Positions 39,101 to 50,868 of a stretch of 64,000 bases of DNA are shown here, piece after piece; position 1 is the first letter of the stretch; each line of letters begins with the position of its first letter. The translations under genes were made by a program, and so were the position numbers. The stretch spans positions 4,898,001 through 4,962,000 of the forward strand of contig NW_020825294.1 in the NCBI RefSeq assembly GCF_003286085.1, given 5' to 3'. This DNA is from Drosophila persimilis (lineage: Eukaryota > Arthropoda > Insecta > Diptera > Drosophilidae). The notes under the pieces were generated by a model. It made no database searches. It was not told the origin of the DNA and saw only the letters and a program-made list of their open reading frames with translations.

Positions 39101-42100
39101 TAAGTCACAATCATGCAAGCAGCAGCTGCTGCTGCTGCTGCAACTGCAGTCGACTGATCTGTGCATACATTCTACATAAGCGCGCGAGTGTGTGTGTGTG
39201 TGTGTAGTCGCAATCCACTTTAATTGTCATCAAGAGACGACAGCCACCCACGCAAAAAAGCTCACTCTCACACAAATTGCACACGAGTATAGAGAAGACG
39301 ACTGCCAAATCCACGCGAAAAATCCAAGAAGAGCAGAGAATGAAGCTCAGTGAAAGAGAGCATTGAGTGAGCCTCAACAATGTCTCAAGTAACCACCGGA
39401 TATAATTGTTGTTGCTCTTGGATGTGGATGTATTCGTGTGTGCTGTACTGAAGGAATTGAGCGTTGTGGCAAAATGAAAATGATACGTAAAATGAATGCA
39501 TTCCATAATTAGTAACAAGTACAATACACACCACTCGCATACACGCATATACGCACACACACGCAGTAGTTGTCAAGAGAACCCAAAGAAAAGAGAAATT
39601 ATATTTTTTTCAATTATCATTTCCGGTCAATTTTGAATGTTCTGACGGTACTAAAACTCCACACTCCTCCCCTCTGCACCCTTCATCACGCCTTTTTTAT
39701 ATGATATGACATGATACATTCCACATGGCCAAAAATAAATAACGGTAAAGTATTCCCAGAAAGAAACTGATTCGCTGCTACTCGGATATCTGCAGTAGAA
39801 CATAGTGATAATAATAGAGAGGAAGTAGAAAATGTGTGTGTGGGGGGAAAAACGAAGAAACGGTGGGTTGGGTACAGGAACAACACGATTACTAAATTGA
39901 TAAATCGAATGGGAAGAGGAAGAGGGGAGGGAAGCGGAGTGCATATAAGAAACAAAGAAAACACCCATATCAGCAATACAAGTGATTCAGAATAGGCTCC
40001 GGAACAGCAAAAACAAAAAAAAAAAAAGGGAATTTCAACTTAAGAGTGGGTGCTACGTGATTTAGGCTGGGTGCACGGTGCACATGTACCCAATCCATGT
40101 TTTTTTAGTACATGCGTATTAAAGATACATAGTACGAGTAGTATATCTTTCGTTCAGACAAACACAGCTACTCCGCAGAGTGATCTGGGCAAACATTACC
40201 TTCCCCACATTGTAGACGTGCTCTAGTCAAGTTTTCACTGCCTGACAGCTAGATACCGGCTTATCTAGCCGGTTTTCATCGTTCCCATCTTCAAGATATT
40301 CTTGTACTCCACTCTACCGCCACACTCTGCATACACACACGCATGTTTTTGTGTGTTTGTGTGTGTAGAGGGAGAATCCATCCATAGGGAAAAAAAAGAA
40401 ATAGTAGAAAGGGGCATCGATCGTAAAATTAGACGCACTTGAAAATATCTTCTTCCCCTTCGGCATGCCATTCAAAAACTATCAAAACAGACAATCGCAC
40501 AGACACGGACACACAGCAACAGATACAAACTATAATGAGACCCAAAACGCATAAAATCATCAGCACCAGAACCATCAAATTTTATGAGCTCGTTGAGAAC
40601 GTCTCTCATATGCACACGTATTGGTGTAGGGCAACAACTTCTTTTCGCAAATAGCATACGAATTGTTGCTATTTGTAGGCGCATGTATGGGTGCGCGCAC
40701 TCATCAAATTCTTGAAAATATTTCAACAATGTGTAATGCCCGTCAGACCCCCTTATACGAGAGTACATAACACGAACAACAAAGAAATACCAATATCGCT
40801 ATATCCCAGTATTTCGACTAAAACATACCATACTCGCGCTATGGCGTTCTTTTCAATATGAAAATTATATGATTTACATTTGAAAAGGCGCATGGAAACA
40901 CAAAAATGATTTAAATTGTGGATATTTCAAGGTGTGAAACCAATATACCCTCTGAACTAAACGACTGTAGGGTATATACAAAAAAAAGCGCGCACTTCAC
41001 TCCACACTCAACTACTGTGGGCCGGCCGATGAAAATAATTACAATAAATATTTGAATATTCAAAGCTTTGCTGCTTCCTTTTCAAATAAGAAACCTATGA
41101 TGATGGGGAGGGGGAGCGAGAAAGACGGAGAATAAGTGCCAATAAATTTGTCGCCTGCCCACGCTCATTCGAACACCACTGTAGACGAAAGGATACACGA
41201 ACATAAAGTAAATCAGAAATCAGCAACAACAAAAAAACAAGAAGGTGGGCTCTGGCTGCAAGTCCAGCAAACCGGTTCGTTTGGGCTCTCTTCTTGTTCT
41301 CTCTCTCTCTCTCTCTCTCGCTCTCACTACTTACAACTCTTTTTTCTTTTGCTAGTTTCTCTCTCTCGTTGCGGTTAATTAAAACTCCGAAGCGTGCGAC
41401 AATTGTAAGTTGTGTATTAAAAAGTAGTAACAAACAAGAATGGCAGCAACGGGCCAATTAGTCGCCTCGTCGGTCTTAGAATTAGCATTCCCAACAAAAT
41501 GAGTAGAGTGTGGATGTAGAGGAGCATGGGATTGAGTGAGTTGTCGCAAGTGGCGCGCGCGCCCGCACTTTTCTGATTAGAAATTCACAGGGGGAACTCT
41601 TCGAGTCTGTCTTTGTCTGGTTGTAAACGTCTTTTTAATGCATAATTCATAGTGTAGCGGTAACTGCTATGCCTCTGCCTTCTGCTTCTTCTTCTTCTGC
41701 TTCCGGTACTTACTCAGCCAGCCACGGGTGGTCTCCTATTGAAAGGCTCGCTCTCCTGTGTCTGCACTTATCTAGTGAGAGTGCTTTCTTAATTAAACCG
41801 TTTAGCTGTCGCACTTCAATTTTCTGTTTTTAATTTTTTTTTATCAACTAGAACTTCCCAAGAGCGCACAATTTTAATGGCGGATGAATAGGCGCTGAGA
41901 AAGAGGCACAGAGTTTTACCCGGGAGAGCAAGCGCGTTGCAAGTAAATACGAACCGTTAAGTCAAGCGACAAACGACGACTGGCTCGATCAATGGGGAGC
42001 AACTTCTGTTGCACTCAACCAAAACTCGACAGCGAAGTCAACAGAAGCAGAAGCAGACAAAGAGCAGCAGCAGCAGCAGCAGTGGCTGGCCGCAGGCAGA

Positions 42101-45100
42101 GCGACGCTTGCCGGAAGCGCTGGCAGAGGAGTCACCGTCGTCATCGACAGAGCAGCGTCAGAAGTAGCAGTAGCTAAAATGCGGGCGGGCAAAGACATTT
42201 ACACATGCATTGACCATCATCATCATCAGTAACCGATAAAGGCAAAAGGTCTTTCTCTCCTTCTTTCTGTTCTGCCGTTCCCGCTCCCGTTCCCCTTCCC
42301 GTGACCCAGCCTTAGTCAATAACAAACTAATGAGCCTTGGCGGCGTCAATGCGTATGCTTTATTGCTTTATTTTGCTGCTGCTGCTGATGCCGCTGCCAT
42401 TCATGCCTGCTCTCCATACACAATGACCCCACATGCCAGCGCAGTCCACTCCAGACGCAGGCCGCAGTGGCAGAATAACAGCAGCAGCCACAAAGCGGGC
42501 ATAAACCATATGCATAAGTGTGCATACATTTTCACACATACAGACACAGATGCATGCTTGGATGCATGCGCTATTGTTGTTGGCCCAATGCGAGAAAGGG
42601 AGGCAGGCGTGAAGAATCACCGAAATTCTGTACCATTTCCCCCCTCCTGCTGCTGTTCTGGTTTTATGGTGTAACATTGAACGGATTTCTGGTATTGTTA
42701 TTTAATTATCGCTTCGGATGGGAAAGTAATTGTGTGTTATACACAAACACACACACAGGCATAAAGATTCCAGCAACAATTGTGGGGGTACACTAATTGA
42801 GGATATCACTGGCTATTTCTTGGGCATTGCCCGCAGAGAGTGAGAGAGGGAGAACTCTTCCATGCGAGTGATGGATATCTTCCAGAAAGAATTACAGTTA
42901 CATGTTCCATATTGGAGATTAATGGAATATCGAAACGAACTATAGAAAAAGTGTGATGAGATTTTTATCGTATCGCCAAGACGATCAATTCAAGTTTTTT
43001 CTTCAAAAGGAAGTATTCAAAGACACTCACTCACTCACATACATATGCAAATGTGAGCAAGCACAAAGTCCGAAGCTCAACTGAGGAGTGCGGAGCCTGA
43101 GCCAAAGTGTTGAAAAGTCTCTTGTCACCGACATACGACTACAGAGAAGAACCACACACAAGGGTAAATTTCTCTCTCTCTCGTTTAAATATATGCAAAC
43201 ATCTGTGTGAAAGATGTTGTTGCGGAGGCAATCGCCTGTAGGCGGCAGCAGTGGATTTTCATTCTCCATTCCGTTTTTCTTTATTTGAAAATTGGATCCT
43301 ACTATACCACCACTTGAGGCCAACTACAAGTCGTAATTCCCCAGGAATGTTCCCATACCCCCATACCACCATACGAAAAAAAAAACCATAATTGCCGCTC
43401 TGCATATTTTTTTACGAGGCATTTGGCATGGCCGCGAATGAGAAGCCAAGAACTTAAATCTCAATTGTTTTAATGCCAAATCAACAGAAATAGAAAAATA
43501 TTTGTAATCCAAACGAAAATCAATCGCAAAAACAGCAAAAACCAGCAACAAGAATAAACAAAAGCGATGGAGGAACAGATAAGCGGCCCTGGGATCCGAT
43601 GCGATCCAATTTGCTGCTGCTGATCTCTTCTCTTCTCTTCCCCCTCCCGCTCCCCCTCTCACACTCCAATCCACTCGGTTCCCCATTTAAATTTAAGCTT
43701 TTGGCGTAGTATTTCATTTTTGTGGTTTTCTGTTTTGTTTCGCTTCAATTTCAATTTCTGTTTACGCTCTGCTGTTCTGCTGCTGCCTGCTGTCACTGCT
43801 CTCGCCGCTGGTGCTTATCAATGCCGCCCGCAATATTCACACCCCGTACTCGTACTGATCAAAGGGTATATTCTTTAGAGAAAGGATTTTTGAACTCTTT
43901 AAAATTTTGGCATTGTTTCCCAGGGTTAGAGCCTTCTGAGAGCTGGCGAAAACAAACATTGGGGTCAACGAAAATCAACGAATTTAATATTTCTGGTAAT
44001 ATCTATCACACTGTCTGATAAAAGTTAATGTCTTAGGTATCTTTAAGTCGTTAACCCCATTCTTAATAAAGGAACCTGCACTGAGAGATTAGAAGCCAGG
44101 CCAATTGTGCGATCGGTCTACGTTAACCGCAATTCGCACTTGATGACGACCCACAATTCACGGGACGGTTTATTTGCTGCCGCTCCCCACCCTATCTCCC
44201 CATACCGTACCGCTCTGAATGTTTACTCGAGTTTGAGCAAACGTTAACAAATTTACCAACAATTCAATCATTCTCCCGGCTTGAGGGGCCAGCAAATATG
44301 TAATTTGAAACGACTTCAACAAAACCGCACGACGCGTCTCATTTGGATCCTCCTCAGACAAAACCTAGAGCGATTCGGAGGAAAAATGTTACCTGAAACT
44401 CTGAAACTTTACCCAAAATAAATACATTTCATATAACGAGTAGGATAATCTACACTTGAAATCGATAAGGAGAAATCTTGAATAACGTTCCTATAAAAGT
44501 TGTACAACTCTATTATAAAGGTATGAAAGGTTGGATTCAGGGGCACTTTGCAGATCACCGTGATCAGATCCGGGTAGTTAAAAAGGTCTCCTTCAAAGCA
44601 GAACCTTATTTTTCATAGACATTAGTCATTCTATCGAATAATTGTACTCTCCATATAAAGGGTCTTCTCTGGCATGCCAAACTCCTGAGCCTAATTATAA
44701 TGGGCCTCTCCTCTGCCAGGGTATAAAAATACATCCCAGCGATTGCAATGACAATCAAAGGTCTTCTTCTTCGATACACCCACTCCCTGTGTGGACGACG
44801 ACGACTACGACAGTGAAGGACCGACACGCACACACAATTGCACTCTTACCAACACAAGTGCATCGAGTGAGCGGTGGGGCGGGGTTAGCATACCCATACG
44901 CGGGCTGGGCATGTAGGCGACGACGCCAGTAGGGCGGTGGCTGGCAGCCGTCTGATGAGTGACGACTGCTGGCGCTGCAAAAATGCGACGCAATTTTTCG
45001 TAACAAAACTGTAGAATAAATAAAAAGACGATCCTCAGTCAGCGACGCCAGCGGCGACGACGACTGCGACAGCGGTGTATCGATAATCTCGGAGCGTGTA

Positions 45101-46420
45101 AACCTAAACCGAGACGCAATACGGAGGAGCGGAGCTGCTGTGAAGGGGAGATCGACTTCCGTCAAATAACAGTCAACACTGGACAACAAATTTCAGTCGA
45201 CTGCACCTTGCACAAGGATGTGGCGGCAGCCGTGTCCGAAAAACATGTTAGCAAGTGTAATCAGGCGTGCAGTGCAAACAAAGAACACGATTCCCCCATC
45301 CCCCACACACCAACTCCACGGCAAGGCAAGGCAAGACAACGACAATGAAAAAGAAGTCAAGTCAAGGCAACAAGGCGAAGCGAATACACAGGCAGATACA
45401 TACACATACACATGCATACGCACAAAGGAAAAGGCAGGCGTGCGTGACTGTATGAGTGTGTGTGTGGGTACAGCACAAAGCGTAAAGGATAAGTGAAGCA
45501 CGCAAAGGAAGAAAGTTGATAAGCGGCATAGAGCGCAAAAACAGGCAACAGAGAGCGAGTGGAGTCGGAAAGAGAGAGTATAGAGAGCCAGCGAGAGAGC
45601 AAAACGGATACAAGCCCCACCGGCATGGGCCTGCCTGTTGTCTGCTAGAGACGCCAACGTGGTGGCAACGCCGACGCTTCGAAGGCGGCACACCCAAAAA
45701 ACTGTGAAAAACGCTCAAAAGTAGCAAAATTTAAAGGGCATCCACGGTGGGGTGGGTGCCATAGTAACAAAGGAAGACCGGCTTTCGTCTATTTTTGGAG
45801 CAGAATTTAAACAAATTTAATGATAGACATGTTTAATTTCATGCTTTTCTTGAGCCACTCGCACACGCACACTAAGCCAACGTGCATGGCGTCCTTTTTT
45901 CCTGACTTTGTATGCCTGCATGTGTATAAGTGTGCGTCGGCGTCTGCCGCGTCGCCACTGTCTGTGTGCGTCTCGAGACGGACGACACTTGTGCCAATAT
46001 TGAGAGAAACATGTATTATTTCAGACTCGGCACTTAACATTTAATATAATTTAAATATTTCTTTATTCGGACACACACAACTTAATCCTGTACACAGACG
46101 CGGAGCACAAAAGCGGGTATAGAGAATTTCAAAAGTACCACTTACACACGCACACATACACATATAGGCAGACTGCATGGCTTGGTTTTTCAAAAAATGT
46201 TTGCTTGTCGTCGGGTTGGGAAGCATTGTTTGATGAAATGATTACTGAAATTGTAATTTACCTGGCTCAATAGTCTAGCTAAACACACGCACTTTGTTCT
46301 TTCGTTTCTCTGCGAATAATGTTAAACTGTTCGCAGCTCGCTCTCTTTGCTTTCTTTCCGTTTCGGTTCGGTTTCTCGTTTCTCTGTTGCGCGCTCCACA
46401 AATAAAAAATGTCTGCATTA
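36133..46420. other. About 10 kb non-coding, probable Akap200 5' region
   Basis: No open frame here has coding character. The DNA is full of GA/CT runs (36825-36842, 41299-41330), CA/GT microsatellites, CAG/CTG clusters (38391-38403, 39118-39141) and poly-A/T. GAGA-type runs and a DRE-like TATCGATA at about 45078-45085 suggest promoters or enhancers. Minus-strand 5' UTR exons of Akap200 could lie here. Coding-like but unassigned segments at 44170-44610 are listed under findings. Words resembling TATACCCT recur (40940, 43863), as in old dispersed repeats. Confidence 0.45.
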
Positions 46421-46421
46421 G

Positions 46422-46518
46422 TGTGACCGCGGGATTCTCCATAGGATATACGGTCAGACCCTCAGATATATACCGAAAATACGTCACAGTTTCAAAATAT
46501 ACCGTAAATATACTGACG
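46422..46518 (-). promoter_or_regulatory. Promoter-like module (motif 1 plus motif-6-like words)
   Basis: On the minus strand 46422-46432 reads CGGTCACACTA, a perfect match to fly core-promoter motif 1 (YGGTCACACTR). It is preceded, in minus-strand reading, by motif-6-like GGTATATTTT words at 46446-46518. The block aligns with the two arms near emb and fuzzy. It points toward Akap200, whose start codon is about 10 kb away, so it may be that gene's distal promoter. Confidence 0.5.
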
Positions 46519-46544
46519 CTTTATCAAAGTCCCATCATGCATAT

Positions 46545-47330
46545 TCCTCGTTTTTGATATTCCGTCGAAGATTACTAGCTAAATAGAACTCTCAACCTTA
46601 CCCGCACAATTTTAACCGATTAATGAATCAATTTTCTACTTGACTGGCTTGTTTTCCTGCTATTTGACTTAATTTTAGTGCCGCAACAACAATAGCCGCT
46701 TGGTTTCAATGGGTAAATTGTCCTCCGTCAAGGATTGGATTGGAAACTGTATTCCTCGATTTTGATATTCGATTTGATATTAGTGGCTAGCTAGAACTTC
46801 CATACCTGAACACACAATTTTATACAATGGATAAATACATTTTCTACAAGATTAAATACTTTAAAGACAAGGTTTAAACAAAAAACAGTCGCAATTTTGT
46901 CACTCCAATGTCGCTGGTGACTTATTGCTTATCAAACGGAGTATAGACATTTTTATACCCTATTTCGTTGAATTCTGTTTTCAGAACTGTTTTAAACTGT
47001 CTTAGACATATTCATGCAATACATCCTGATCCCGATACTCTTTCTTGGGCTCTGTAAGCTCCGTTGCCTTCATTGGAGCCTGGGATGATGACAAACATTT
47101 TCTCAATTCTGTAATATCCATTTCCCTAGGTATGCCAATGTTGCCCATGTCGCGGCTCTAACCGATTCACTTAAAAATATACCTACATGGTTACTACACA
47201 TTTCCTACATATCATGAACATTTTTATAGAGTGAATGGACGTCTGTATACCCTGTTTCCATTAATAAATGTTAAAATTCTGTTTTCTAAGCCTCTTTGAA
47301 ACATAAGTAATATGATGCTTTGATGACATG
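46545..47330 (+). repeat. Dispersed repeat copies B (several, partly tandem)
   Basis: 46545-46690 matches 59150-59240 (TATTCCGTCGAA, ATTACTA, GACTGGCTT). 46720-46900 matches 13862-14010 (GTCAAGGATTGGA and following). 46930-47110 matches 61795-61960 (GACATTTTTATACCCTATTT, then GATCCCGAT, then TCAATTCTGTAA). 47216-47300 repeats the GAC..TATACCCT..AAATTCTGTTTTC block. The copies are diverged; no transposase was seen. Confidence 0.5.
47002..47148 (-). CDS. Possible 48-residue small protein
   Basis: An ATG-started frame of 49 codons, stop included, beginning MGNIGIPREM and ending DQDVLHEYV. The start context (GCGACATGGG) is favourable. A motif-6-like GGTATATTTT lies 25-40 nt upstream on the same strand. 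The composition is soluble and charged, with codon use like a real gene, and MGN could be myristoylated. It lies inside the dispersed repeat region: the 61795-61960 copy aligns with it but is not open. It may therefore be a captured gene fragment or an expressed repeat ORF. No family recognised. Confidence 0.3.
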   Translation of the reverse strand: MGNIGIPREMDITELRKCLSSSQAPMKATELTEPKKEYRDQDVLHEYV

Positions 47331-47943
47331 AAAAGACATCAGGTGGAGTGCAGGTGTCATATAGTTCGACTGCGCTAAAGTTCTTCAAGTTATATCATCT
47401 TCGTTAAATCGTTCCCTGTCTATGATCGGATATAATAGCATCGAACAAGTATTTACTGAATCTTTTTCTTACGCCGATTAGAGAGTACCCCTTCTGTTAG
47501 AGTATGTTTTTCAACGCGTTAGTGTTGCCGCTTCGCGATTTAACAGAGCTCTGTTAACGAATGGAAAAAGTCGCAAAAGCAAAGTTGTATTATACTTCTT
47601 TCCCAAAACACTATTCAGTCCGCCCACAAATAGCAACAATAAACATATGGCATAACAGGTAATAAGCAGAGGATTCAGCTGATGTTCTGCGGAAAAGCCA
47701 AAAGCAGCGATAACAAGCCCCAAAAGCTGGCCAGCAGCAAGAGGGCCGTGAGGTGGTGTGCTGGGCGGGTGGTGCCAAAGAAGTGTTATCTACTTGCGTA
47801 GGCTCTGATGCCTGCTGAGATAAGACCCGGACCTGGAGCCGGAGGCGTAACGAGGCGAATCAACCCATCCCGGTATTTATCACTATATCCACACTAAAAA
47901 GAGTCGACACTCATCTTTCATCTTTAATTTAGGAGCCGCCGAA
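47331..47943. other. 5' region of the FRS2-like gene
   Basis: Includes a splice-acceptor-like TCTTTAATTTAG just before the FRS2-like start codon, at about 47922-47933, suggesting an upstream 5' UTR exon. A minus-strand hydrophobic open frame at 47511-47723 has no ATG of its own and is not called as a gene. Confidence 0.4.
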
Positions 47944-49362
47944 ATGGGCTGCATCACCAGCACCAACAAACTGAATGAGCTGCGCCACGACAACGTCTTC
48001 CGGGTGCGGGTGGCTCACCTGCAGCCCAGTCCCGGTACGCCCATCATCCGCAGCGGTTACCTGGAACTAACCCCGCGTGAATTGATTTTTCTTACGCCTG
48101 GCTGCGAGCCGATTGTGTGGGCCCTGCAACACCTTCGTCGATACGGACTCAATGCGGATCTCTTTTCATTTGAGGCTGGGCGACGCTGCATGTCCGGTCC
48201 CGGCATTTACACGTTTCGTGTGAACAATGCCGAACAACTGTATCCGATGTTCCAGCGCTACATCAATGCGGTCAACACGGACGCCTTTGCCCAGGGGGAG
48301 CGCGAGAGAATCAACTCGGCGCACTCGGTGTCCGTGCTGATGGGCCGGACGGATGCGAGTCCACACAGCAACAACTATTTGGAGCCAGCCCCAATCGCCC
48401 GAAATCTTGGAAGCTCTCTGCCAGAATCTGCCAATGCCAATGCCTCCTTCCAGATGCCAACTGAGTCCACAGTACAGCTCGAGGAGTCTCAAAGTCTCCA
48501 CTCGCCCGTTCTGCCCTTCACGACGTACGCCAATGCCCAGACCAATGTTTATCTCGACCAGCCACTGAGGGCCATCCCAGATTGCTGCAAAGATGGAGGA
48601 CCCTCCACTGGGGGCTTGCCCGCCAGCAAGGACACGCCGCCCAGCAGGCTGAGCATGCGTCGCCGAACACTGGATATGCCGCCGCTGGAGACGGCACCAC
48701 CACCAGCACCCGTGACTCCCGTCGAGGGTGTGCACATGTATGCCAATGTAGAGACGCCCCTCTTCGATCCAAGCACTGAGCGCTGCTACGAGAACGTAAA
48801 CCGCTTGGAACTTCCGCTGTTGCCGCCGCTGCCGCCAAGAGAGGTTAGCCGAGAGTCCTCCGAGCCTGCCACGCCCACCAGTCTGGCGGGCAACTTCAGT
48901 GGTGTGAACTATATAGTCCTTGATCTGGATCAGCCGCGCAGCCCCGTTAGCCAGTGCTCACCCAGGATGTATAATGGCTTTGGCAGCGGTCTCTCCTTGG
49001 TCACTGTGACCACAGCCGAATCTTTGGCACAGGCAAAAACAGCGCCAGTGACGCCCGAGGCCAGCTCTATGCTGGATGTGGCCATGCCGCCGCCACAGTC
49101 CCATAGCCTGAACAGTGTGTCCAGTGCAGCGGTAACCATGGATATGGTAGACACTGCGACGAGTAAGCAAGCAACCAAAGCAGCAGTAGAGTCATCCACG
49201 ACACAGGGTTACTCCACCATTGACTTTATACGAACGTATGCGCTGAACAAGTCATCGACGGAGCTACCGGAGCTTCGCCATCATCCGCCGCACGAGGCCG
49301 AGGAGTTGAGGATCACGCGGCACAGCAAATGCATCCGAAAAGCCTACTCGATCAGCGAATGA
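47944..49362 (+). CDS. FRS2-like myristoylated PTB-domain adaptor
   Basis: A single-exon protein of 472 residues resembling vertebrate FRS2, a membrane adaptor that links receptor tyrosine kinases to Grb2 and Shp2. It starts MGCITS, a myristoylation/palmitoylation signal. An IRS-type PTB domain follows at about residues 14-112 with FSFEAGRRCMSGPGIYTFRV, nearly the FRS2 signature. The remainder is Pro/Ser-rich, with tyrosines in Grb2-SH2-type contexts: YANV at 266 and YENV at 282. NYIVLDLD, with its tyrosine near 323, resembles the Shp2-binding motif of IRS proteins. No kinase or other domain is present. From memory this corresponds to D. melanogaster CG13398. FRS2-like function in fly FGF or EGF signalling is inference. 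Confidence 0.88.
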   Translation: MGCITSTNKLNELRHDNVFRVRVAHLQPSPGTPIIRSGYLELTPRELIFLTPGCEPIVWALQHLRRYGLNADLFSFEAGRRCMSGPGIYTFRVNNAEQLYPMFQRYINAVNTDAFAQGERERINSAHSVSVLMGRTDASPHSNNYLEPAPIARNLGSSLPESANANASFQMPTESTVQLEESQSLHSPVLPFTTYANAQTNVYLDQPLRAIPDCCKDGGPSTGGLPASKDTPPSRLSMRRRTLDMPPLETAPPPAPVTPVEGVHMYANVETPLFDPSTERCYENVNRLELPLLPPLPPREVSRESSEPATPTSLAGNFSGVNYIVLDLDQPRSPVSQCSPRMYNGFGSGLSLVTVTTAESLAQAKTAPVTPEASSMLDVAMPPPQSHSLNSVSSAAVTMDMVDTATSKQATKAAVESSTTQGYSTIDFIRTYALNKSSTELPELRHHPPHEAEELRITRHSKCIRKAYSISE

Positions 49363-49994
49363 GCAGCGGCAGGCACGGGCACAACGAATTTTATCAACGC
49401 CAAGCCAAAGGGAAAAAGGAAAGATTTGTTTTCCCTGAGCAAAGCACTACCCCAAGGTATATTAAATAGTGGTCAAGGGGGTGTGTTGTCCCACTCTCAT
49501 TATATATAATGGTACCTAGACACAAATGGTAACCAGCAGGTTGTTTCAGTCACACACATGACTTGCATACGTACTTAATATGTATTTATATAGTGGTATT
49601 TAGACATAACGGGCTGTTTAGAGCTAGTCATTTGGATATTTTATGCAAATTAATCGTAGACAAAACAGGACAGAAAGGCTTTTAACATTTAATTTGTATG
49701 TATATTGTATATTGTACATGTGTAAGTTGTAGTTTTTAAGCACGTGCAAGAATTGTTGTGGGTATGGGGGAAACGCTTTTGTAGTTTTCTTTTTTGTTGC
49801 CAAAAAAAAAAAAAAAAGAGTCAGAAAGCATCGCCACATTGCATTGTCAGCTGTGAGTTTATAATTTTTATATATATCGCCAAATTGTTATTCGAGTTGT
49901 TAGGTATTATACACACATAAACAGTTTTTTGCAGTTGCATACAACATCCATACATCAAATATTATTATTGTTAGTGTCTAAGACGAATTTGTGC

Positions 49995-50000
49995 AATAAA
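49995..50000 (+). terminator. Poly(A) signal of the FRS2-like gene
   Basis: AATAAA about 630 nt after the stop codon, followed by a GT/T-rich stretch (TTTCATTTTGTGTATTTTT) typical of a cleavage region. The interval between stop and signal is AT-rich 3' UTR. Confidence 0.5.
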
Positions 50001-50189
50001 ACGAAAGGACCTTGTAACTGGTTTCATTTTGTGTATTTTTATTACGGAAGACTGCCATTCCATTTCAAAATAACCAAAAAGTTACTTTATATTTATCATT
50101 CATATCATTAAAAAATTAAATTTCCAAAAAAAGGAAAAACAAATTCAAAATTAATAGGGGCTGTAAGATATTAATATCAAATTTTAAAT

Positions 50190-50428
50190 TCATTTGTCTG
50201 CTTCAAGCAACTCTTGCACATCATCAATGGTCATGTCTTCGAAACCTTCAAGATCCAATATTCCACGGACGTCACCTTGTAGCTCTGTGTAAAAGCTGCA
50301 ATTTGTATATTTTATTTATAAACTTTTTATTTTAATCAAGCTATATCTCCTATTTATCACCCTTTTATTTACGCGTTTTCTGATTTTTTGATCTGACATA
50401 GAAACCCCATACGTATTGATGCATGCAT
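50190..50428 (-). CDS. Tiny two-exon gene, 53 residues, family unknown
   Basis: Exons 50373-50428 and 50190-50295 are separated by a 77-nt intron with GT donor (GC|GTAAAT) and TTGCAG acceptor. The split codon is GC|C, and the joined frame is 54 codons including the stop. The protein begins MHASIRMGFLCQIKKSENA and ends DMTIDDVQELLEADK. Its acidic C-terminus has an amphipathic look. An in-frame stop lies just upstream of the ATG, but a possible acceptor at about 50438 could add a 5' exon. I do not recognise the family. The tail resembles the C-termini of some pogo/Tigger-derived proteins, a weak hint only. It is convergent with the FRS2-like gene, whose poly(A) signal is 190 nt away. Confidence 0.5.
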
Positions 50429-50868
50429 AAAAGCACTCTGGCATCAATAGACAAAAATAGTATATTGATATTTTTTGGAATCGTGTAAGAACCAGGATTT
50501 TAGCGGTTTAAAATGGGGAAAATATCAAATTTATAATCGCGAGTAAGACCGAGTTCGTGCTAAAAGAGTTCGAGTGGAAAAAACACACCTTTTATTTATG
50601 TACACTGCACTGATGCAGTCAGAAGCACCGTTACTAGAATCAAGTTGAGCAAGAGAGACCATATCACTCAATGGCAATCAGCATCTGAGTACTTTAACTT
50701 GCGATAAGAAGAGCTCTCAACCGCAATTACACTTACTCTCAATTTCACTCCTCCCTCTCCACGCAGTTTCAGAGAGTATTTCTTCCCGACCGAAAGTCAT
50801 TCAATTGTTTTTGTACCGAGCGCTGGCATTAAAAAATCTGGAGTTGCTCCGATCGTGATCAAGAACAA

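Noticed and set aside
47511-47723. Hydrophobic minus-strand frame (LLITCYAICLLLLFVGG)
   Set aside because: No in-frame ATG. Adjacent hydrophobic coding-like words are in another frame, so at best a decayed membrane-protein fragment.
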